Below, one piece after another: positions 50,671-58,950 of a stretch of 64,000 bases of DNA; position 1 is the stretch's first letter; each line of letters begins with the position of its first letter. The translations under genes were made by a program, and so were the position numbers. The notes under the pieces are model-generated. The model was given only the letters and a program-made list of their open reading frames with translations, was not told the origin of the DNA and made no database searches. Source of the DNA: JAFNAG01 sp963721405 (GTDB taxonomy: Bacteria; Acidobacteriota; UBA6911); assembly GCA_963721405.1 (NCBI GenBank), contig CAVRJA010000014.1, positions 682,001 through 746,000 on the forward strand, written 5' to 3'.

Positions 50671-53600
50671 ATGGCAATATACATTGGAATCGACCTCGGG
50701 TCCGTCAGCGTCAAGGCGGCCCTTTTTTCCCGCGACCCGGCGGACGCGCCGTTTTTCGAGAAGCTCTCCACCCATCCCTTGTTTCAATCGGGTCGGCGGG
50801 TACCCCTGCCTGCCGTTGAGAATTGCCGGCTGGCGGTCACGCGTTACGAGCGCATCGCCGGGAATCCCCTGAAGCAAGCCCGGGAATTGATCGAGATCCT
50901 GGTGGCGCTGGTGGACCGGTCCTCGCTGGGAGAGGTTTCCGGCGCCGGGAGCGGGGCGAAGCTGCTCAACTCCGAGTTTGGCGTCAGCAGGCAGAATGAG
51001 TTCCGAGCCCTGTGCAAGGCGGTGGAACTCCTGCAGCCGAACGTGCTTACCTTGTTCGAAATGGGGGGCGAGAATTCGAAGTACATCCGTTTCGAACGCC
51101 ATGGCAAGGAGCGCCACCTCGGCATCGCCGACTACCAGACCAACGGCGATTGTGCTGCCGGAACTGGCGGGTTTCTGGACCAGCAGGCGGGCAGGTTGCG
51201 CTTCAAAGTCGAAGAGATCGGGGACATTGTCCTCGCCACCCCTCGCGCGGCGCAGATCGCCGGCCGCTGTTCGGTCTTCGCCAAAAGCGACATGATCCAC
51301 GCCCAGCAGAAGGGGTTTACTCCCGAGGAGATCCTCAAAGGGCTTTGCGATGCGGTTGCCCGCAACTTCAAGAGCGCAATCACCAGGGGAAAGAAAATCG
51401 TCCCCGAAGTCTGTTTCGTCGGTGGTGTGGCGGCCAACCGCGGGGTCGTGCAAGCCATCGAGTCGGCCTTCGGCTGGCAGCCCGGATCACTGCTTGTGCC
51501 CCAAAATCACGACGCCTTTGGCGCAATCGGCTGCGCCGTGCTGGCCGAGGAGGCTGCGCGCTCGGAGGGCCGGGAACGGCCGGCTTTCAGTCTTGAACAA
51601 TCGGCGAAATTGGTGCAGATCCCGAGTTCGCCGAGGCTTTCCATGGAGAACGTGGTTCTGCTCCGGAACCGCATGACTGCGCTCTCTCCGGACGAGATCG
51701 AACCTGTCCGCGAGGCATTCCTCGGCATCGACATCGGTTCGGTCAGCACCAACCTCGTAGTGATCGACGCCGAACGCAACGTGCTCAAGGAGATTTACCT
51801 GCGGACGGACGGGCGCCCGATCGAGGTTGTCAGCCGGGGCCTGCACGAAATCGAGCGCGATCTGGGCGGCAAGATCCGGATTCGCGGCGTGGGCACCACC
51901 GGCTCCGGCCGCGAGCTGATCGGCGAACTGGTCGGCGCGGACACGGTCAACGACGAGATTACGGCCCACAAAACCGGCGCCGCCTTCATCGATCGCACCA
52001 TCCTCGGCCTGGGGGTGGATACTATTTTCGAAATCGGCGGGCAGGACGCCAAGTTTATCAGCCTCGAAGAGGGAATTGTCGTCGATTTTGCCATGAATGA
52101 GGCCTGCGCGGCGGGCACGGGGAGTTTCCTCGAGGAACGCGCGAAGGAACTGGGCATCCGCATTGAAAACGATTTCGCGCGCATCGCTCTGTCGAGCGAG
52201 GAACCGATCCGGCTCGGCGAACGGTGCACTGTTTTCATGGAGCGCGACGTAAACAGCTACCTGCAGCGCGGCGCCTCGCTGGAGCGTATCGTAGCCGGCC
52301 TGGCGTATTCGGTGGCCACCAACTACATCAATCGCGTGGTGCGTGGACGCCGGATCGGCGAGGTAATCTTCTTCCAGGGCGGGACAGCGTACAATGATGC
52401 CGTCGCGGCCGCTTTCTCATCGATTCTCGGCAAGCGGATCATCGTGCCGCCGTTCAATGGCGTCATGGGTGCGCTCGGGGTGGCATTGCTTGCCAGGGAC
52501 AAAATGGCCGACGGCAGGCACGAGAGCTCTTTCCGCGGCTTCGACCTCGACAAGGTAAATTACGACATCTTCGAGTTTACCTGCAAAGGATGCACCAACT
52601 TCTGCCAGATGCAGCGTTTCACCGTGGAAGGTGAGCAGACTTACTGGGGCGACAAGTGCTCCGAACGCTATCGGAAGGCCGTCAAGTGCGAGCACGAACC
52701 GGTAATTGAAAACCTGATGGAGTATCGCCGCGGCCTGCTGATGGCCGAGTACGATCCCGAGGCAGGCGACGGGCCGGTCGTGGGAATCCCATTGTGCATG
52801 TCCACATACGAATGGGCGCCGTTCTGGTTCAATATCTTCCGCGAACTCGGCATCCGTGTGCTGCTGTCGGAGCCGACCACAAACCAGATCGTGAAGCTCG
52901 GACTCGAATCGGTGGTATCCGAGCCCTGTTTCCCGATCCAGGTCGCGCATGGCCACATTCGCTGGCTGATCGAAAAACAGACCGATTTCATCCTGGTGCC
53001 GAATTACATCTCAGCGCCGGGATCCCCGACGGACAAGCCGTCGTTCTTCTGCCCCTGGAACCAGACGCTCCCCTTCATTACTCGTGTCGCGCCATTTATC
53101 GCCGATCACAGGAACCGCATCCTGGCACCCACCATCTGGTTCAATCTTGGGAACCGGTCGGTCGCGCGCGCGATCCGGGAGTCGCTCAACCAGGCGGGGA
53201 TCCGCTGCAGTTCGCGTCAGGTCGAACAGGCGGTCGAGCGCGGATTTGCCGCAATGGATAGATTCCGCAGCGACCTGCTCAAGGCCGGCGCCGCTGCGAT
53301 GGCGAGCATCTCCCGGCAGAATGAACACGGCATCCTCCTGCTGGGCCGCCCCTACAACATTTACGACAAGGGAATCAACCTGGACATCGGCACCAAGATG
53401 CGCAAGTACTATGGGGCGAATGTCCTCGGCCTTGATTTCCTCGATCTGGAGAACTTCGACGCCAGCCAGTACAACGAAAACATGTTCTGGAGTTACGGCA
53501 GCAAGATTCTTGCGGCTGCCGCCTTCGTCCAGGACAAGCCTCAATTGCATATCGTCTACATCACCAACTTCAAGTGCGGGCCTGATTCCTACATCAAACA

Positions 53601-53769
53601 CTTCATCACCGAGGTTTCGGGAAGGCCCTTCCTCACACTGCAGTTTGACGGGCACAACAACGATGCCGGCATGCTGACCCGCTGTGAGGCGTATCTGGAC
53701 AGTAAAGGAGTACTGCGTAGATGGGGTTCGACCGAACAGGAATTGCCCACGGGCGCAAGCAATCCATAA
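50671..53769 (+). CDS. double-ASKHA acyl-CoA-dehydratase-type activase (BadF/BadG/HgdC family)
   Basis: A 1032-residue ATPase with two ASKHA domains in tandem. Domain 1 (about 1-295) opens YIGIDLGSVSVKAALFS and carries cluster cysteines C161 (GDCAAGTGGF) and C200 (GRCSVFAKSD). Domain 2 (about 350-620) opens FLGIDIGSVSTNLVVID and carries C479 (EACAAGTGSF) and C519 (ERCTVFMERD). In HgdC-type activases these pairs hold a bridging [4Fe-4S] cluster and ATP hydrolysis drives a low-potential electron into a partner. A DUF2229-type region follows (about 640-1020, KGCTNFCQMQRF, DKCSERY). The next gene overlaps by 49 bp and looks like the rest of the usual 1400-aa protein. Its partner protein here is unknown; the radical SAM gene upstream is a candidate. 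Confidence 0.88.
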   Translation: MAIYIGIDLGSVSVKAALFSRDPADAPFFEKLSTHPLFQSGRRVPLPAVENCRLAVTRYERIAGNPLKQARELIEILVALVDRSSLGEVSGAGSGAKLLNSEFGVSRQNEFRALCKAVELLQPNVLTLFEMGGENSKYIRFERHGKERHLGIADYQTNGDCAAGTGGFLDQQAGRLRFKVEEIGDIVLATPRAAQIAGRCSVFAKSDMIHAQQKGFTPEEILKGLCDAVARNFKSAITRGKKIVPEVCFVGGVAANRGVVQAIESAFGWQPGSLLVPQNHDAFGAIGCAVLAEEAARSEGRERPAFSLEQSAKLVQIPSSPRLSMENVVLLRNRMTALSPDEIEPVREAFLGIDIGSVSTNLVVIDAERNVLKEIYLRTDGRPIEVVSRGLHEIERDLGGKIRIRGVGTTGSGRELIGELVGADTVNDEITAHKTGAAFIDRTILGLGVDTIFEIGGQDAKFISLEEGIVVDFAMNEACAAGTGSFLEERAKELGIRIENDFARIALSSEEPIRLGERCTVFMERDVNSYLQRGASLERIVAGLAYSVATNYINRVVRGRRIGEVIFFQGGTAYNDAVAAAFSSILGKRIIVPPFNGVMGALGVALLARDKMADGRHESSFRGFDLDKVNYDIFEFTCKGCTNFCQMQRFTVEGEQTYWGDKCSERYRKAVKCEHEPVIENLMEYRRGLLMAEYDPEAGDGPVVGIPLCMSTYEWAPFWFNIFRELGIRVLLSEPTTNQIVKLGLESVVSEPCFPIQVAHGHIRWLIEKQTDFILVPNYISAPGSPTDKPSFFCPWNQTLPFITRVAPFIADHRNRILAPTIWFNLGNRSVARAIRESLNQAGIRCSSRQVEQAVERGFAAMDRFRSDLLKAGAAAMASISRQNEHGILLLGRPYNIYDKGINLDIGTKMRKYYGANVLGLDFLDLENFDASQYNENMFWSYGSKILAAAAFVQDKPQLHIVYITNFKCGPDSYIKHFITEVSGRPFLTLQFDGHNNDAGMLTRCEAYLDSKGVLRRWGSTEQELPTGASNP

Positions 53770-55001
53770 AGGGAAGAAAGGTCTATGTGCCGCAGATGAG
53801 CAAGGGCGGCGCCATCGCCTTTGCGGCGGCCTTCCGCAGCGTGGGAATCGACGCCCAGATCTGTCCCGATTCCGACCCCCACACCCTCGAACTGGGCGGA
53901 CGATATACCTCCGGGGAAGAATGCCTGCCTGCCCGGGTCACCCTCGGCAACTTTCTCAAGATCATCGAGCAACCGGACTTCGCGCCGGAAAAGACAGCCT
54001 TTTTCATGCCTACGGCCGACGGACCCTGCCGCTTCGGACAGTACGCCCCATACCTGCAAAAGGTCCTTCGGGACATCGGTCTCCAGGATGTCATGGTGTT
54101 TTCTCCCTCGAGCCGCGACGGTTACAAGGAGATGGGCGACCAGGTGAACGAGTTGCAGCGGAACGCCCTCCGAGGACTCATCGCCTCCGACGCTCTGCGC
54201 AAAATGCTGCACAAGACCCGTCCCTATGAGGTCAACCCGGGGGATGCCGACGCGGTTCACATGCAGTCCATCGCCGCCGTCGAACGTGTCATCGAACGGC
54301 AGGGCATTCCAACCGAACAGCGGATGAGGGAACTGGTGGATGCCCTTGCCGGCGCGCGGGCGGAATTTCATCGGATCCCACTGCGGAACCAACGCACGCG
54401 TCCCCTGATCGGGGTTGTCGGGGAAATCTTCTGCCGGCTCACCCCGTTTACCAATGACTTTACCATACGGAAAATAGAAGAGTTCGGCGGTGAGTGCACC
54501 CTCGCGCACATCGTCGAGTGGGTATGGTACACCAACCTCGAGCACAAGAAACGGCTGCACCAGTCGGGACAGACATTCTCCAAGGCCATGCTTATCGCGC
54601 AGATCAAGAACCACATCCAGCACAAGGACGAGCATCGCCTCTATCAGGTTTTCGAGAAGGATTTCAAGGGGTACGAGGAACCGAGCGTCGAGAAGATATT
54701 CGAGTATTCCGAGCCTTACCTCCCCCATTACGGCGCTCTTGGGGAAATGACCCTGAGCGTGGGCAAGGCGGTGTTTCATTACCACCAGGGATGCGACGGC
54801 GTCGTCGACATTTCACCGTTTTCCTGTATGAACGGCATTGTCACGGAAGCAATCTATCCGAAAGTCAGCGCGGACCACGACGACATCCCGATCCGTAATT
54901 TTTTCTTCGACGGCACGCAGACCGACCTCGACCGCGACGTGGGCATTTTCATGGAATTGACCCGCACCTACCAGGCGCGCAAGCAACGCCCGCGACCCTG
55001 A
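53721..55001 (+). CDS. 2-hydroxyacyl-CoA-dehydratase-like partner protein
   Basis: A 426-residue protein homologous to the C-terminal part of large activase-related proteins and to the dehydratase subunits (HgdA/B, BcrB/C-like). Conserved-looking parts are VPQMSKGGAIAFAAAFRSVG, SGEECLPARVTLGNFLKII, ADGPCRFGQYAPYLQKVL, VVGEIFCRLTPFTND and ISPFSCMNGIVTEAIYPKVS, several with single cysteines that may bind a cluster. It begins within the activase gene in another frame (overlap 53721-53769) with AAAGGAG 10 bp upstream of the ATG, so it is either a real coupled gene or the product of an ancient split of a single 1460-aa protein. Substrate is not evident. Confidence 0.85.
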   Translation: MGFDRTGIAHGRKQSIKGRKVYVPQMSKGGAIAFAAAFRSVGIDAQICPDSDPHTLELGGRYTSGEECLPARVTLGNFLKIIEQPDFAPEKTAFFMPTADGPCRFGQYAPYLQKVLRDIGLQDVMVFSPSSRDGYKEMGDQVNELQRNALRGLIASDALRKMLHKTRPYEVNPGDADAVHMQSIAAVERVIERQGIPTEQRMRELVDALAGARAEFHRIPLRNQRTRPLIGVVGEIFCRLTPFTNDFTIRKIEEFGGECTLAHIVEWVWYTNLEHKKRLHQSGQTFSKAMLIAQIKNHIQHKDEHRLYQVFEKDFKGYEEPSVEKIFEYSEPYLPHYGALGEMTLSVGKAVFHYHQGCDGVVDISPFSCMNGIVTEAIYPKVSADHDDIPIRNFFFDGTQTDLDRDVGIFMELTRTYQARKQRPRP

Positions 55002-55044
55002 GGGAACCGCCAGCCTGACCTCACCGAATCCCCCATTCCGAACC

Positions 55045-55196
55045 TGGACCTGGACGTGGTCCTGGACCTGGACGTGGACCTGGTCGTGGTCGCGCCGTCA
55101 AAGTACCACCGTGATCCACGGCTGCATCCGCCAAAGGTCACATCGAACAATATTGACAAGGTCCAGGACCAGGACCAGGTCCAAGTCCAAGTCCAG
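55045..55196. repeat. inverted pair of TGGACN arrays between convergent genes
   Basis: Plus-oriented units at 55045-55092 (eight, with two TGGTCG variants at the end) face minus-oriented units at 55161-55196 (six, two of them GACCAG). The arms are complementary over most of their length and can form a hairpin around a 68-bp spacer. The 324-bp gap between the dehydratase-like gene and the receiver-like gene holds no gene. Confidence 0.82.
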
Positions 55197-55325
55197 GAGG
55201 GACTATTGTCGAATTGGGTGCGGCTCTTTCAGAACGGACCGCAAGTTAAGCAAATACACAGAGATATGTAAACCGGTTGCGCGCTCCCGCACCCTCTGCC
55301 GGCGACAAGAAACGGCCTCCTAGAC

Positions 55326-55736
55326 TCAGCCCGGCAGCGGCGCAATCCTTTCAACCAGTGCCACGACTTCCCTTATCATATAGGGCCGTCGCAAGATACC
55401 AGCCCACGAAAACTCGCTTAGTTGAGGATCCTGAAGATCCGGGGCGCCGCCCAGGAGAATCGTCGGGATCCTCGCTTCAGAAAGGGCGGACAGCTGGGAA
55501 CGGGTGACCTGCTGATCGGTCAGGTCGAGAATCACTGCTTTCGGAGGCTCACGGGTTGCGCGAGCGAGTGCGATCAGAGCTTCTTCGAAGGAGCGAAACC
55601 CAATCGCGTCGTAATCACCTTCGATCAGTTCGGCACGGAGCAGGGCGCGTGGCCACTGCTGTGAGGATACGATCCAGACGCCGGGTTGTCCTACAGCCTT
55701 CTCGTACATCGCTTTCCCGATACCAGCCGATACCAT
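55326..55736 (-). CDS. degenerate response-regulator receiver-like protein
   Basis: A 136-residue single-domain protein whose strand/helix order is that of a receiver domain: VWIVSSQQWPRALLRAELI, PKAVILDLTDQQVT (the candidate phosphoacceptor Asp is in VILDLTD), IPTILLGG and ILRRPYMIREVVALVERI. The conserved acidic pair near the N-terminus and the Lys before the Pro (KP) are replaced (SSQ and RRP), so it is probably not phosphorylated normally. It stands alone, divergent from a small membrane-protein gene. It may be a pseudo-receiver that signals by binding. Confidence 0.6.
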   Translation of the reverse strand: MVSAGIGKAMYEKAVGQPGVWIVSSQQWPRALLRAELIEGDYDAIGFRSFEEALIALARATREPPKAVILDLTDQQVTRSQLSALSEARIPTILLGGAPDLQDPQLSEFSWAGILRRPYMIREVVALVERIAPLPG

Positions 55737-55804
55737 TATCCTCTACCCCGGCCATCGGATGAATCTTTGGAAACTTTTCGCAGCCGGAATCCGTACTATT
55801 AGGC

Positions 55805-56023
55805 ATGAACAGGCCACAGCTTCAAAACGTCGATTTTCACCAGGGGATCCGGATCGACAAGATACCGGTCGAAGGCGCCGCGGGACTGCTTTTCATGACG
55901 GCTACGCTGTTGATCTTCCTGGCCGGGATTCCGGCCGTGCGCGAGTTCCTGCTTATCACGTCCATTCCCGGGACTATCGGGGCTGGTTTGCTGTATTTCT
56001 GGCACAACCAGACGCGCTGGTAG
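55805..56023 (+). CDS. small two-helix membrane protein
   Basis: A 72-residue protein with a soluble N-terminus (MNRPQLQNVDFHQGIRIDKI) and two hydrophobic helices (about 27-44 and 49-66) ending YFWHNQTRW. No domain is recognised. The composition and the clean hydrophobic pattern make it more likely a gene than a chance frame, though the ribosome site is weak (TTAGGC). It is divergent from the receiver-like gene. Function unknown. Confidence 0.55.
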   Translation: MNRPQLQNVDFHQGIRIDKIPVEGAAGLLFMTATLLIFLAGIPAVREFLLITSIPGTIGAGLLYFWHNQTRW

Positions 56024-56161
56024 TGATCGAGATTCCACTGGAGACTCAACTTATTCCAAGCCAATGGCTTAGTGGCTGCCCGGCAGGGTTTGCGTGTGCA
56101 AGGGCGGGTGCTGCGGCGCGCCGGTCGCTTGGGCCGGCGCCAGTGCCCCGGCAGGGCGTGC

Positions 56162-57175
56162 TCAGCAGGAGTTGGACCGGGACTTGAAGGAGAAGAAACC
56201 GGCGACGTTTTCCCTCAGAAGCTGCGGAAAACTCTTATCCAGATAGGATCGAATGGAAACGTAACACTCGTCGCAATTGTTGTGCTCGGTGAACTCGCGG
56301 ATCATCCGTGACTGATCGTGCAGCGGGTACCGCTTGAACTGCATCGAGCATGGCTGCAGGGCCCCGTCGCTGGTCACTACCAGGAAACGGAGGCCGGCCT
56401 TGCACCCAGGAGCGCTCCCTTTCTCAAAATAAGCCCGGGTCGAATCCAGAGTGCTGGCCGAATTGGCGACCCATTTCGATTCGTCCATCCGCGACTTGAT
56501 CCGATCCAGTTCCGCTTTGAGAACAGCCAGCTGCTCCGGCGAGTTCAGGAAATAATCGCGACAACCGGTGCGGCGCGGCGAATAGGCACTGTAACTGACG
56601 TTGACCCCCCAATCGCGCGCCTTGTCGGCGATGCCATTGATTTCCGTGACGTTCTCGCTGGTGATGCAGTTGTTGAGAACGATGTCGTCGTGCCCCAGGG
56701 AGGCCAGTTCCGGCATGATCTCGCTCAGGTGCCTGTAAAGGCCCTTGCATTGCCGGAATTCGTCATGGCGTTCATCGGGAAAATCGAGACTGACGGAAAA
56801 CTGATTGATACCCGCCTCGCGCATCGCCAGGTACCGCTCCTTGGTCATGAGGGACCAGTTGGACACGAGGATGGTGTAGGGGAGCCCTGTCGGACTCTTG
56901 ATGTTGCGGACGATCTCCACCAGATCGGGCCGCATGAGGGGCTCGCCGCCCGATACCTGCACCACACTGGGGCGCAGCACGTTCATGTATCGCCGGTAGT
57001 CTTTCGGTTTGAGGTTCCGCGAGTTGTCCTTCGGCCCGCCGTGGTCGCAATGCCTGCAATAGCAGGTGCAGGAATCCGTAACTTCAAAAGACACTACAAT
57101 CGGCCGCTCAGCGAACCAATTTCGCGACCCGCGTGCAATGATTCTCAGTGACTCGCCAAATGGGACTTTATGCAT
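56162..57175 (-). CDS. radical SAM protein with C-terminal cysteine cluster
   Basis: A 337-residue radical SAM enzyme: the cluster motif is C36-T-C-Y-C40-R-H-C43, followed by VQVSGGEPLMRPDLVEIV and ILVSNWSLMTKERYLAMRE. Towards the C-terminus it has APGCKAGLRFLVVTSDGAL, QPCSMQFKRY and HNNCDECYVSIRSY, which look like SPASM/twitch-type auxiliary-cluster ligands. Such enzymes modify peptides or small molecules; the target is unknown. It lies between a small membrane-protein gene and the ferredoxin-like gene (188 bp away, same strand), from which it may obtain electrons. It is distinct from the Tes-like protein. Confidence 0.85.
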   Translation of the reverse strand: MHKVPFGESLRIIARGSRNWFAERPIVVSFEVTDSCTCYCRHCDHGGPKDNSRNLKPKDYRRYMNVLRPSVVQVSGGEPLMRPDLVEIVRNIKSPTGLPYTILVSNWSLMTKERYLAMREAGINQFSVSLDFPDERHDEFRQCKGLYRHLSEIMPELASLGHDDIVLNNCITSENVTEINGIADKARDWGVNVSYSAYSPRRTGCRDYFLNSPEQLAVLKAELDRIKSRMDESKWVANSASTLDSTRAYFEKGSAPGCKAGLRFLVVTSDGALQPCSMQFKRYPLHDQSRMIREFTEHNNCDECYVSIRSYLDKSFPQLLRENVAGFFSFKSRSNSC

Positions 57176-57279
57176 TGCTACTACCTTAGGGACCTTAGTC
57201 GAAGAGCCGACAACTCACTGAAGCATCGGTTATCCTATCAGAACCGGTAAGCCGAATGCAAGCATGCCGATTACGAGAG

Positions 57280-57363
57280 GTACAGCAGACATTAGACTTC
57301 AGACCAATCATTTTCTAATCGCAAACCCCTGGGCCCCAACCCCTAACCCCCAACACCCAACAC
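57280..57363. repeat. low-complexity repeat block
   Basis: ATTAGACTTCAGACC and CCCCTAACCCCCAACACCCA are of the same style as the block at 557-930. No gene. It separates the ferredoxin-like gene from the radical SAM gene. Confidence 0.65.
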
Positions 57364-58221
57364 CTAAGCCCCGCTTTCAGTCCCTTCCTGCAGAATCTCC
57401 CCGCGCAACCCGACGACGAGGAAGCGGATCGGGACTTTTCTGACGGCGCGCTCCATGGCCCTGCGCGCCAGATGCAGGAGTCCCGCGCAGCAGGGAACCT
57501 GCATGATCATAACCGTCAAGGACTTCAGTCCGGCGTCGTCGATGAGACTGATCAGCTTGTCGAGATAAACCTCCTGCCCGCTGTCCAGCTTCGGGCATGC
57601 GATTGCGAGGGTCCGGCCCTTAAGGTAATCCTCGTGGAATCCGCCCATCGCGAAGGCCACACAGTCGGCCGCCAGGAGCAGGTCCGAGTCGCGGAAGTGC
57701 GGCGCATGCGGTGAAATCAGGTGAAGCTGTACGGGCCAGTGTGTCAGCCGGGAAGGGCTGGCGCCGGAAGTCCGGGGCCCCGCGCTCTCGCCTGCCGGGG
57801 CGAAGCTGACAGCCCTCGACCCGGGGCAGGAGCCGGTGTGCAGAGCGGCGGGGTGATCAATCCCGCGCTGCGGCTGCGTTGCGATCCCCTGACGGTGCAA
57901 GTAGTCGAGCGCCTGGCGGAGGTAAATATCCTGCTTGTGTTCCCGCAGGTGCTTGAGGTGCGCCTCTATCACAGCCTGGCCTTGCACGGCGATGCCCGCA
58001 ATGACCGTGCGCTCGTCATAAGGGGTAGCTTCGCGCTCTTCGATCGTGATGGCGCCCTCGGGACACTGGCCCAGGCACGCTCCCAGACCATCGCAGAAGA
58101 GGTCGCCGACCAACCTGGCCTTGCCCTCAATTACCTGCAACGCGCCCTCCGGGCAACCTGGAATGCACATGCCGCACCCATTGCACTTACCCTCGTCGAT
58201 CTTGATGATTTTCCTCATCAT
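57364..58221 (-). CDS. ferredoxin-like iron-sulfur protein with C-terminal domain
   Basis: A 285-residue protein. The N-terminus is a dicluster-ferredoxin domain: C13-x2-C16-x2-C19-x3-C23P for the first cluster and C43-D-G-L-G-A-C49-x3-C53P for the second, in which the usual second Cys is Leu46, so the second site has three cysteines. The remaining 200 residues form a second domain with C's in AIACPKLDSGQE and MIMQVPCCAGL, a form found in several iron-sulfur proteins of unknown role. A Ser/Pro-rich insert (about 135-165) looks like a linker. It could supply electrons to the neighbouring radical SAM enzyme. GGGGAGAG precedes the start. Confidence 0.8.
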   Translation of the reverse strand: MMRKIIKIDEGKCNGCGMCIPGCPEGALQVIEGKARLVGDLFCDGLGACLGQCPEGAITIEEREATPYDERTVIAGIAVQGQAVIEAHLKHLREHKQDIYLRQALDYLHRQGIATQPQRGIDHPAALHTGSCPGSRAVSFAPAGESAGPRTSGASPSRLTHWPVQLHLISPHAPHFRDSDLLLAADCVAFAMGGFHEDYLKGRTLAIACPKLDSGQEVYLDKLISLIDDAGLKSLTVMIMQVPCCAGLLHLARRAMERAVRKVPIRFLVVGLRGEILQEGTESGA

Positions 58222-58319
58222 GGCTGCTCTCCCCAGTGGATATCAAAGTAGACAATACCGGAAGTTTCGCTGCAAGTCCTTGACTTGGGTCAAGAACTTT
58301 CAACTTTCTTGTCTTCCCC

Positions 58320-58876
58320 GCGCGCCGGGAGCAAACGACAACGCATCCACCGTGGCCGTGACCCTGGGGATCGCAGAGGCGCTCGGGAGATCCTCGATCC
58401 CTCTCAAGCGCTCAGTCATCTTTATACTTTTCGCGGCGGAGGAGCAGGGGGTGAAGGGCTCGGAGTACTACCTCGCCCACCCGCTGATGCCGAACGACAA
58501 GGTCAAGGGCTTCTTCAACCTGGAAACTGTCGGTCGTGGGGAACGCATTTCGGCAGGAAGCGCGAGCAACTATCCGTATCTGTGGGAGTTTCTCGACCGC
58601 AACAACCGCAAGTTCATCCACCGCCCGCTCATTAAGGGCGGGTTTAACGCCAACCTGGCGCGGCCGCGCCCGGACGCCGCCCAGTTCATCTGGGCCGGCG
58701 TGCCGACGATTTCACTGGGAGTTTCCGGAGGCACTCCACTCCCCTATGCCACCTATCACACCACGCATGATTCCATCAACATCATTTTCCCGGATATCAT
58801 GGCCGACCTGGCGCGGCTGATCTTCCTGTCCGTCGTGGAAATGGCCAACAGCGGCAGCAACCCGAGCGCAAATTAG
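58320..58876 (+). pseudogene. 5'-truncated M28 peptidase fragment
   Basis: From 58320 the frame encodes PGANDNASTVAVTLGIAEAL, FAAEEQGVKGSEYYLAHPL, NLETVGRGE, DAAQFIWAGVPTISLGVSGG and YHTTHDSINIIF, i.e. the zinc-binding second half of an M28 aminopeptidase. The signal peptide, the N-terminal and PA-like regions and the first His/Asp ligand (HxD) are missing; upstream the frame is non-homologous and overlaps the divergent ferredoxin-like gene start. This looks like a decayed gene from which the 5' half was deleted. It could still be transcribed but not encode an active enzyme. Confidence 0.72.
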
Positions 58877-58938
58877 AACCACGAAAGACACGAACTACAC
58901 GAAGAGAGTTTCGTGTTTTTCGCGTCCTTCGTGGTTCT
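58875..58938. terminator. 29-bp imperfect hairpin between convergent genes
   Basis: AGAACCACGAAAGACACG... (58875-58903) and ...CGTCCTTCGTGGTTCT (58910-58938) pair over 29 positions with four mismatches around a 6-nt loop. It lies between the M28 fragment and the S9 peptidase gene and can serve both as terminator. Related motifs occur at 27326 and 31239. Confidence 0.6.
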
Positions 58939-58950
58939 GTACTCCTGGCC

